Source: CAYRUZ01 sp964427895 (GTDB lineage: Bacteria > Patescibacteriota > Gracilibacteria > Peribacterales > Peribacteraceae). From it: 64,000 nt of DNA. The notes beneath the pieces are model-generated. The model had not been told where the DNA came from. It ran no database searches and saw nothing but the letters and a program-made list of their open reading frames with translations. Shown here piece by piece: positions 57,531 through 64,000 of this stretch (position 1 is the stretch's first letter; every line of letters begins with the position of its first letter). A program made the position numbers and the translations under genes. The stretch lies in assembly GCA_964427895.1 (NCBI GenBank), contig CAYRUZ010000002.1, positions 62,001-126,000 on the forward strand, given 5' to 3'.

Positions 57531-57536
57531 AGTATA
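57531..57536 (-). promoter_or_regulatory. -10 element of obg, leaderless
   Basis: TATACT on the minus strand, six bases before the ATG at 57524. Confidence 0.6.
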
Positions 57537-57628
57537 CGGCTTTTTCGCTTAAACAGAAGCCAAAATCAACGAATTGCGCCAAAAACATGCACACGTCATG
57601 CAGCGGTTTTTCGTTGTCCGGCGAGCTC

Positions 57629-57669
57629 TTGACCCTCTCTTCTTAGCACTCTAAAATATCGAGTGCTAA
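57629..57669 (+). promoter_or_regulatory. dnaK promoter with perfect CIRCE operator
   Basis: -35 TTGACC (57629-57634), 17-base spacer, -10 TAAAAT (57652-57657). The CIRCE palindrome TTAGCACTC-N9-GAGTGCTAA (57643-57669) has no mismatch and spans the -10 box. The arrangement is the same as at groESL. Confidence 0.95.
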
Positions 57670-57687
57670 TTTCCCCTTTGTTCGAGT

Positions 57688-59592
57688 ATGTCGAAAATTA
57701 TCGGAATCGATCTTGGAACAACCAACTCTTGCGTCGCCGTCATAGAAGGCGGCGAACCGGCTGTCATTCCCAATGCGGAAGGCAATCGCACGACACCGTC
57801 GATGGTCACGTTCAAGGATGACGGCGAAATCCTCGTCGGCGTGGCCAGCAAACGCCAGGCGATCACCAATCCGAAGAACACCATTTTCTCGGCCAAACGC
57901 TTTATCGGCCATCGCTACGACGAAGTGAAAAAAGAGTCGTCGAGCATGCCGTTCGTGGTGAAGGAAGGAAAAGAGGGGCGAGCCGTCATCGAAGTGAACG
58001 GCAAAGAAATGCTTCCACAGGAAGTAAGTGCCAAAGTTCTGCAAAAGCTTAAGCGCGACGCCGAGGCGTTCCTTGGGCAGCCGGTGACGAAGGCTATCAT
58101 CACCGTCCCCGCGTACTTCGACGATTCGCAGCGCCAAGCCACCAAAGATGCCGGCCAAATCGCCGGACTTGAAGTCGTGCGCATCATCAACGAGCCCACG
58201 GCAGCGGCCCTCGCGTACGGCTTGGACAAGGGCAAGGAACAGAAGATCGTCGTATACGATCTCGGAGGAGGAACCTTCGACGTCTCGGTCCTGGAACTCG
58301 GAGACGGAGTGTTCGAAGTGCTCGCGACCAACGGCGACACGCACCTCGGCGGGGACGACTTCGATCACGTGGTGATGGAATGGATTCTGGCGGAGTTCAA
58401 AAAAGAGCAGGGTGTCGATTTGAGCAAAGACACGATCGCTTTGCAGCGCCTCAAAGAGGCGGCGGAGAAAGCGAAGATCGAATTGTCGTCCGCGACGGAA
58501 ACGGAAATCAACCTGCCGTTCATCACGGCCGACGCGACGGGCCCGAAGCACTTGTTGCTCAAGCTCTCGCGTGCGAAGTTGGAAAGTCTCGTGCAACCGC
58601 TCGTCGAGAAAACCGTCCAACCGTGCTTGCAGGCGCTGAAGGATGCAAAAATCGACAAGTCCGATATCCAGGAGGTGGTGCTCGTCGGCGGCATGACGCG
58701 CATGCCGGCCGTCGTCGCGATGGCGAAAGAGCTGGCCGGCAAGGAGCCGCACAAGGGCGTGAACCCCGACGAAGTCGTCGCCATCGGCGCGGCGGTGCAG
58801 GCGGGAGTGATGAGCGGTGACATCGATAAGGACATCGTGCTCGTCGACGTGACCCCGTTGTCTCTCGGACTCGAAACGATGGGTGGCGTCATGACCAAAC
58901 TTATCGAGCGCAACACGAAGATCCCCACGCAGAAGAGCCAGGTGTTCTCGACTGCCGCCGATAACCAGCCGTCCGTCGAAATCCACGTGCTCCAGGGCGA
59001 GCGCGGCATGGCTGCGGACAACAAGTCACTGGGGCGTTTCATTCTCGACGGCATTCCCCCCGCTCCGCGCGGCATGCCGCAGATCGAAGTGAGCTTCGAC
59101 ATCGATGCCAACGGCATCCTGTCCGTCCGTGCCAAAGACAAAGGCACGAACAAGGAGCAGCACATCACCATCCAGGGGTCGACCGGTCTGAGCAAAGACG
59201 AAGTCGAAAAGATGCAAAAGGACGCAGAGATGCACGCGGAAGACGACAAGAAGAAGCGCGAACTCGTCGATGCCAAGAACGAAGCCGATTCGCTCATCTT
59301 CAACCTGGAGAAAAATCTCCGCGAATACGACGCGCGCATTCCGGATGCGACGAAAAAAACCGTGAACGAAAAAATGTCCGCGTTGAAAGAACTTCTCAAG
59401 AAGGAATCTGTGCAGGCTGACGAAATCAAGAAGTCTGCCGAGGATCTCGCTCAGTCGGCCCAAGAAATAGGCAAGATCGTTTACGAAGAAGCGCAAAAAA
59501 AGAATCAACAGCAGACGGACGACGCCAACAAGAAGGCGGGTGCGGACAATGTCGTCGACGCTGAAGCGACCGACAAAGAAAAGAAGGAATAA
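57688..59592 (+). CDS. dnaK: chaperone DnaK (Hsp70)
   Basis: This 634-residue Hsp70 opens with MSKIIGIDLGTTNSCVAVIEGG, followed by the phosphate loops DLGGGTFDVSVLE and VLVGGMTRMPAV, the linker DIVLVDVTPLSLGLE, and the substrate-binding domain with a charged lid (KDAEMHAEDDKKKRELVDAKNEADSLI). It ends in a polar Gln/Asp/Lys tail instead of the strict EEVD-like end of cytosolic eukaryotic forms, as expected in bacteria. grpE, dnaJ and hrcA are not adjacent. Own terminator at 59605. Confidence 0.98.
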   Translation: MSKIIGIDLGTTNSCVAVIEGGEPAVIPNAEGNRTTPSMVTFKDDGEILVGVASKRQAITNPKNTIFSAKRFIGHRYDEVKKESSSMPFVVKEGKEGRAVIEVNGKEMLPQEVSAKVLQKLKRDAEAFLGQPVTKAIITVPAYFDDSQRQATKDAGQIAGLEVVRIINEPTAAALAYGLDKGKEQKIVVYDLGGGTFDVSVLELGDGVFEVLATNGDTHLGGDDFDHVVMEWILAEFKKEQGVDLSKDTIALQRLKEAAEKAKIELSSATETEINLPFITADATGPKHLLLKLSRAKLESLVQPLVEKTVQPCLQALKDAKIDKSDIQEVVLVGGMTRMPAVVAMAKELAGKEPHKGVNPDEVVAIGAAVQAGVMSGDIDKDIVLVDVTPLSLGLETMGGVMTKLIERNTKIPTQKSQVFSTAADNQPSVEIHVLQGERGMAADNKSLGRFILDGIPPAPRGMPQIEVSFDIDANGILSVRAKDKGTNKEQHITIQGSTGLSKDEVEKMQKDAEMHAEDDKKKRELVDAKNEADSLIFNLEKNLREYDARIPDATKKTVNEKMSALKELLKKESVQADEIKKSAEDLAQSAQEIGKIVYEEAQKKNQQQTDDANKKAGADNVVDAEATDKEKKE

Positions 59593-59604
59593 GGCAGGAC
59601 AATG

Positions 59605-59631
59605 AAAAAAGCCCCGAACGCGGGGCTTTTT
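59605..59631. terminator. terminator between dnaK and the antiporter gene
   Basis: AAAAAGCCCCG pairs with CGGGGCTTTTT around a 4-base loop, with T runs on both strands, between convergent stops. Confidence 0.92.
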
Positions 59632-59641
59632 CGTATTCTGT

Positions 59642-61414
59642 TTACGCGAGGAAGATCAGTGGAGCCTGCAGGCGTTTCACGTCTTCGATGCGGTAATCGA
59701 GCATTTTGGAACCGACGAAGATGATGGAGATGTCGTCGGAAGCGATCAATTGTTCGATGTTTTCCTGCAGCGTCCCGGGCCTGCCGAGGAATTCAAACTG
59801 CATGTCTGATTTGCCTTCTTTCCTGCGCTCGGTGTTGACGGCCTCGAAGAGGTTGCCGGCATCGATTTTTACCTGTGCCAAGAACGCTTCGGTGTATCGG
59901 CTCTCGGGACAATGCAGAAGTGTGACGTTTTGAACGTGATGGCGATCGGCCCAGTCGACGACGGTGCGAAGGCGATCAAGGAACGAGTGCCCGCGTGAGC
60001 ACAAAACAGCGGTCGGTCCGCGCTCGGTACGCTTCGGGAACTTTGGAGCAGGGCCGGCTATGCCCAGGCGCTGCGCGACGAGGGGCGTCAGCGGCGGTTG
60101 AACGACAAGCGTGAGCAGAATGACCCACAATCCGATGAGTACGGCCTTGTCGGTTCCCGGAATGCCGGAGGCTCCAAGGCCCATCAGCAACACCGCCGGA
60201 ATGACTCCGGTTTCGCGGACGAAAGACATGAACAGCAACTCCCGGACGGAGAACGAGTGCTTTCCGCGCATGAACGGCGAAAGCGTGATGAATACCGCAA
60301 GCGGGCGGATGATGAAAATGAACGCCAAGCCCGCGAGGATTCCGGGCCCTGCTACCTGAAGGAGTTTTTCGACGTCCACTGTCGCGCCGAGAAGCATGAA
60401 AATGAGCGGCTTCATGAAACCCTCGATGGTGTGATTAAAGTAATGCGACACGTGAGACACGTGCTCTTCCATTTGGAACAACAGTCCGCAGATGAACACC
60501 GCCAAAAACCCGCTGCCGTGGAATGCGACCGCGACCAGATAACACAGCAAGGGAATTGCCATGAAGAGCGCAGCGTCGGCCTCGCCTCCTTCGCTCAAGC
60601 TCGGCTTCCATCGGCTCCAAAAAAGCAACAAGAAAAATCCGGCGATGCCTACGCCGAACCCGATAACGACTTCTTTCAGCACCTCGATGCCCGTCTCGGC
60701 CGAGAGTAGATGCATGTAGACCGATCCGATGGATGTGGCATGACCGCTTTCAAGAAGTACGGACAGGAAAACGCCCGTCAATACGGCGCCGACGACGTCA
60801 TTGATGGCACTCTCGCTGACCGCGATATCCTTGACGCGCGGATTGGGGAAGAACAGCGATTTAAGACTCGGAATAATCGCCGCTGGATCGGTGGAGGCCA
60901 GGGCGGCACCGAGCAGCACAGCCGCGCCTATTGGCAAAGCGGTCCCGAACAAAGACGTGATAGGCAAAAGGAAAAACGACAGGAGTGCCGCCGTCAGCAA
61001 CGTGCCGATGAAGGCGATGGAGAGAATCGGACCGACCAAAACGCGGAATCGTGCGAAAGGCGTTTCGAGACCGCCTCCGAAAAGAATGAGGGCGGCACCC
61101 AGGGTCGTGAGTACCCCCAGTGTCCCCGCATCTCCAATAAGCGGCAGCAGTGGCTTTCGCAGTAACATTCCGACAAAAATCGCGATGACGAAGGATGGAA
61201 GGGGAGTGGGCTGCGCGAGTTCGTAGGCGAAAAAGCCAAAGAGAAGAATGAGGCAGGTTTCGAAAAACACGAGCAATGTCGGATCCAGGTGTTCTACGAG
61301 CCCCACGGTTTCGAACGACACAGCCGAGCTGAGCATCAGCAAGATCGCAATCAGGATGTAATGTCGACCAAAGGTCGCAAGGCGGCCGGAAAAAAGAGTG
61401 GGTTGGCGGGACAT
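59642..61414 (-). CDS. CPA1-type Na+/H+ antiporter with C-terminal USP-like domain
   Basis: This 590-residue protein has about thirteen hydrophobic segments. The ion-site motifs are TDPAAIIP (residues ~175-182) and SESAINDVVGAVLTG (~200-215), as in NhaP/CPA1 exchangers. The last ~130 residues (TAVLCSRGHSFLDRLRTVVDWADRHHVQNVTLLHC...) form a soluble Rossmann-like domain resembling universal stress proteins, which may gate transport by nucleotide binding. Na+ or K+ for H+ exchange cannot be told apart by sequence. Confidence 0.88.
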   Translation of the reverse strand: MSRQPTLFSGRLATFGRHYILIAILLMLSSAVSFETVGLVEHLDPTLLVFFETCLILLFGFFAYELAQPTPLPSFVIAIFVGMLLRKPLLPLIGDAGTLGVLTTLGAALILFGGGLETPFARFRVLVGPILSIAFIGTLLTAALLSFFLLPITSLFGTALPIGAAVLLGAALASTDPAAIIPSLKSLFFPNPRVKDIAVSESAINDVVGAVLTGVFLSVLLESGHATSIGSVYMHLLSAETGIEVLKEVVIGFGVGIAGFFLLLFWSRWKPSLSEGGEADAALFMAIPLLCYLVAVAFHGSGFLAVFICGLLFQMEEHVSHVSHYFNHTIEGFMKPLIFMLLGATVDVEKLLQVAGPGILAGLAFIFIIRPLAVFITLSPFMRGKHSFSVRELLFMSFVRETGVIPAVLLMGLGASGIPGTDKAVLIGLWVILLTLVVQPPLTPLVAQRLGIAGPAPKFPKRTERGPTAVLCSRGHSFLDRLRTVVDWADRHHVQNVTLLHCPESRYTEAFLAQVKIDAGNLFEAVNTERRKEGKSDMQFEFLGRPGTLQENIEQLIASDDISIIFVGSKMLDYRIEDVKRLQAPLIFLA

Positions 61415-61499
61415 GAGAGGGGAGAAGACAGTGCAGCTGTATCACAAAACCGCGACCCGGTTCAACGGTATCGCGGCTTGGTATGTGAATTTTCGGTGA

Positions 61500-62504
61500 T
61501 TACAACTGCGAACCGACGAACTTCGCCAGCTCGGTGAGACGGTTGCTGTACCCCCACTCGTTGTCGTACCACGCAAAGACTTTGGCGAGATTTTTGCCCA
61601 TCGTCTGGGTGAGTTCGGCATCAACGATGCAGCTGTGGCTGTCGCCGACGATGTCATGGCTGACGATCGGGCGATGCTCGACGCGCAGAATGCCTTTGAG
61701 CGGGCCAGACGCCGCCGCATCGAAGGCGGCATTGATGGCCTCGGCCGAGACGTCCTTGCTCGTGACGACGGTCACGTCGTTGAGGCTTCCTGTCGGGGTT
61801 GGGACGCGGATGGCGACGCCGTTCAATTTTTTATCAACTTCGGGAACGACCAATCCGATGGCTTTTGCGGCACCCGTGCTGGTCGGCACGATATTCACGG
61901 CCGCGGCACGCGCTCGGCGCAAATCCCCATGCGGGAGATCGAGGAGGTTCTGGTCGTTGGTGTAGCTGTGCACCGTCGTCATGAATCCGCTGACGATGCC
62001 GAACGTGTCGTTGAGGACTTTCACCATCGGGGCGAGGCAGTTGGTGGTGCAAGAGGCGTTGCTGATGACATGCATTGTCTTCGGGTCGTACTTGTCGGCG
62101 TTAACGCCCATGCAGAAGGTGCCGTCGATGGCTCCCTTCGCAGGAGCGGAGAGGATCACTTTCTTCGCGCCGGCTTTGAGGTGGGCGGCTGCGGCTTCGC
62201 GCTCGGTGAAACGTCCGGTGCATTCAAGTACGACGTCGACGTTCAAATCTTTATGAGGAAGGGTGGCCGGATCCTTGCTGGCCGTGATTTTGATCGACTT
62301 CCCGTTGATGACGATCGAATCGGCGGTCGACTCCACGCTTCCTTTGAAAACGCCATAACTGCTGTCGAACTCAAACAAATGGGCGAGTGTCTTCGTATCG
62401 GTGAGATCGTTAATAAGTACGACGTTGATGTCAGGATGCTTGTCCAAAATGATGCGCATCACCTGGCGTCCGATACGGCCGAAACCGTTAATTGCGAGGT
62501 TCAT
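61500..62504 (-). CDS. gap: glyceraldehyde-3-phosphate dehydrogenase
   Basis: GAPDH catalyses the oxidative phosphorylation step of glycolysis. The 334-residue protein has the NAD-binding INGFGRIGRQVMR at the N-terminus, the active-site SNASCTTNCLAP (catalytic Cys ~150), HSYTNDQNLLD, PTSTGAAKAIG and the C-terminal WYDNEWGYSNRL. Asp in LINDLTDTKTLAHL favours NAD over NADP. It is divergent or unlinked to other glycolytic genes. TACAAT with TG extension lies ~25 bases upstream of the ATG. Confidence 0.97.
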   Translation of the reverse strand: MNLAINGFGRIGRQVMRIILDKHPDINVVLINDLTDTKTLAHLFEFDSSYGVFKGSVESTADSIVINGKSIKITASKDPATLPHKDLNVDVVLECTGRFTEREAAAAHLKAGAKKVILSAPAKGAIDGTFCMGVNADKYDPKTMHVISNASCTTNCLAPMVKVLNDTFGIVSGFMTTVHSYTNDQNLLDLPHGDLRRARAAAVNIVPTSTGAAKAIGLVVPEVDKKLNGVAIRVPTPTGSLNDVTVVTSKDVSAEAINAAFDAAASGPLKGILRVEHRPIVSHDIVGDSHSCIVDAELTQTMGKNLAKVFAWYDNEWGYSNRLTELAKFVGSQL

Positions 62505-62562
62505 GTGAGTGGGAAGAAAAGATGTTTGTATTGTACCAGAAATCGCACTTCGCTCCCACCGG

Positions 62563-63846
62563 TCAGTTCATCGAACTGAATATGGGGTACCGTTCGCGCA
62601 GAGTGAAATTGAAATTCGCGCGAGGGACGACGAGGGCTTCGTTGACGAGTTCCAACCACAACTGGTCGTTCACGACGCCAGTGCCGGGCATCGCCTCGCC
62701 GCTGGCTGGATCGATGTCTCCGATGACGCTGCCGCCGGTCAAGGACGGATGCATCATCAACGAACAATGGATTTTCCGGTGGTTTCTGCCGGTTCCTCCG
62801 CCGTCATCAAGGCTCGTCGATCGGCCAAACTCCGTATCGAGCACGATCAGCGTGTTTCCGAGAATTCCGCTTCGCTGGTCCTCAATCAATGCTTCAACCG
62901 CCCGGTCCAGGCGCGGACCGAGGTGGCGGACGACATCCCGTGCCTGAGAGTGCGTATCCCACCCGCCGTACGCCGTACTGTCGGATAGGCGGACAAGGAC
63001 CGACGTGAACAGACCCGAACGGATCATTTCGCGCGCCCGAAGAATGCCCAATCCCGTCGCGTGCTCGCTGTTTCCGCAGTAGCGTTCGATGTCATCCTCA
63101 TCCATGTCGTCTTCCAACTGTGCTGCTTGCCGGATGATGCGTACGGCGGTTTCGCGGTGTTCCGTATATTGCCGTGCTGCCGGAGCATCCTTCACCGCCG
63201 GCGGGCCCGAGCGTTCAAGTCGATGGAGCAGCCCGTTGCGCTGTTCGATGCGTTCGACTGTTGCCTCCGCCGTTTCGCCGGGCTCTGGCACAAAAACGGT
63301 CGGCGCCGGGTATCCGCCAGTCGGCGTACGAACGACTTCCAGGGAGTTTTGCGTGAGAAACGCTTCGTTTCTATACGGAAAGGCGTTGATGACATTCGGC
63401 GTTTCGATAAATCCGAAACGGGTACGAACCGTTCGTGCATCGTGGCGTTGTAAAAAATTCGACCGGTCCGAGCGACGTGTGCCAAGTTGCGTCTGCATGG
63501 CAGGCAAATGATCCGTCGACGATGCTTCTCTGGCGCGGAATAGCACCATCCTGTTCAGCAGTTGCGCCATTTTTGGAAATTCACTGCCTAGGCGAACGCC
63601 ATGCACGGACGTTCGAATCCCCTCGAACAGCGGCTGAATCCGTCCGCGGGCGGGTTTGGGATTGAACGTGTCGATGTCGCTCGCTCCGCCGTCCATTTGC
63701 AGCCACAGCAAATTGCGATACCTCGAAGCACGCTCATTCTGCTGAGCGTTGATGCGTGCGTGAAGTTGAGAGAAGAGGAGGGTCGGAAGTGCGAGAGCAG
63801 CACTCCGGAGGAGTTCACGCCGATCGAGCAGGCGATCGGGTTCCAT
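62563..63846 (-). CDS. DUF1501-domain protein
   Basis: This 427-residue protein has a weak twin-arginine-like start (DRRELLRSAALALPTLLF), then the DUF1501 signature: LLWLQMDGGASDIDTFNPKP, TDHLPAMQTQL, DSTAYGGWDTHSQARDVVRHLGPRLDRAVEALI and the metal-site-like VLDTEFGRSTSLDDGGGTGRNHRKIHCSLM. DUF1501 proteins belong to the alkaline-phosphatase/sulfatase-like superfamily; they are abundant in Planctomycetes and usually sit next to a DUF1800 gene. Catalytic role is not established. The upstream gene ends 113 bases before this one begins. Confidence 0.88.
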   Translation of the reverse strand: MEPDRLLDRRELLRSAALALPTLLFSQLHARINAQQNERASRYRNLLWLQMDGGASDIDTFNPKPARGRIQPLFEGIRTSVHGVRLGSEFPKMAQLLNRMVLFRAREASSTDHLPAMQTQLGTRRSDRSNFLQRHDARTVRTRFGFIETPNVINAFPYRNEAFLTQNSLEVVRTPTGGYPAPTVFVPEPGETAEATVERIEQRNGLLHRLERSGPPAVKDAPAARQYTEHRETAVRIIRQAAQLEDDMDEDDIERYCGNSEHATGLGILRAREMIRSGLFTSVLVRLSDSTAYGGWDTHSQARDVVRHLGPRLDRAVEALIEDQRSGILGNTLIVLDTEFGRSTSLDDGGGTGRNHRKIHCSLMMHPSLTGGSVIGDIDPASGEAMPGTGVVNDQLWLELVNEALVVPRANFNFTLRERYPIFSSMN

Positions 63847-63958
63847 TGCCGTGCGTTCTACCCCTCGCATTCCCGGCTGTCAAAACGCCCTTGTCGTCGA
63901 AAGCTTCCCGCTTAAGGCTTTTGGCCGAAAACAGCGGCAAAAGTGATCAGTCGAAGTG

Positions 63959-64000
63959 TTACTTCAACCGTGCGTACGCCGAAGACAGCAACAGCGTTTC
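63959..64000 (-). CDS. 3' end of an upstream gene, possibly DUF1800
   Basis: The last 13 codons of a minus-strand gene (ETLLLSSAYARLK then TAA) lie at the edge. DUF1501 genes are commonly paired with DUF1800 genes, whose C-termini end in a similar short Leu/Ala helix, so this is the likeliest partner. The fragment alone cannot prove it. Confidence 0.4.
   Translation of the reverse strand, partial: ETLLLSSAYARLK

Noticed and set aside
1..64000. UGA recoding (as in Gracilibacteria/Absconditabacteria)
   Set aside because: TGA serves as the stop at many well-delimited genes (for example the 7159-7161 and 52135-52137 overlaps), and conserved proteins contain no internal TGA.
1..64000. CRISPR arrays, IS elements, prophage genes
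   Set aside because: No regularly spaced direct repeats, transposase or integrase motifs, or phage structural genes were seen. RTX, DUF11 and TPR repeats are protein-level repeats only.

Overview
The window (64 kb, roughly 55-58% G+C, standard genetic code with TGA as stop) is a dense bacterial chromosome segment of conserved housekeeping genes mixed with lipoproteins, secreted surface proteins and unrecognised small proteins. There are no phage, IS, CRISPR or plasmid genes. My best guess at origin is a Patescibacteria/CPR lineage, probably Peregrinibacteria/Peribacteria-like. The reasons are the DUF5671 membrane protein, the many lipoproteins of no known family, SLH/DUF11/PKD surface proteins, and housekeeping genes scattered outside their usual operons (prfA without prmC, dnaK without grpE/dnaJ, groESL alone). 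This placement is inference and was not tested by phylogeny.

Layout. 1-6.7 kb: translation and nucleotide genes (mnmA, prfA, folD, tmk) with a sigma54-activator-like AAA+ ATPase. 6.7-12.2 kb: a membrane-tethered double-AAA+ Clp-like protein with a small membrane partner, then small genes with their own promoters and terminators, including two DUF6166-like paralogues. 12.2-15.2 kb: a structured repeat-like element, an AT-rich orphan gene, and groES-groEL under a CIRCE element. 15.2-24.8 kb: tandem ATP-grasp ligases, an SRPBCC protein, lipoproteins, a DUF2585 protein and a MASE1 histidine kinase. 25-28.7 kb: tRNA-Leu with a truncated second copy, an O-antigen-ligase-like TPR protein and tRNA-Pro. 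28.7-38 kb: SemiSWEET, HAD, YggT and PEBP proteins, a dockerin/cohesin/SLH surface protein, LemA with a TPM protein, a PKD-repeat protein, truB and tRNA-Lys. 38-46.5 kb: a Fur regulator, VanW, a TMTC-like TPR protein, NDH-2-like flavoprotein, phosphoesterase, response regulator and TerC. 46.7-55 kb: a 1.2-kresidue RTX/Ig/DUF11 adhesin, an M23 peptidase, an ECF sigma factor with its anti-sigma-like membrane protein, and lipoproteins. 55-64 kb: tRNA-Ala, tRNA-Phe, obg, dnaK (perfect CIRCE), a Na+/H+ antiporter, gap, and a DUF1501 protein at the right edge.

Two gene-expression architectures are visible. Many genes have a -10 hexamer followed by exactly 6-7 bases and then the start codon, with no Shine-Dalgarno sequence, so the start codon would sit at or next to +1 (leaderless mRNA). 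A smaller set of short accessory genes has AT-rich promoters, long leaders (often with hairpins), good Shine-Dalgarno sequences and intrinsic terminators. Two further genes start 10-12 bases after a tRNA 3' CCA and are probably cut out of tRNA-mRNA co-transcripts. Heat-shock control is the clearest regulon: CIRCE sites overlap the -10 boxes of both groESL and dnaK, which implies an HrcA repressor elsewhere in the genome.
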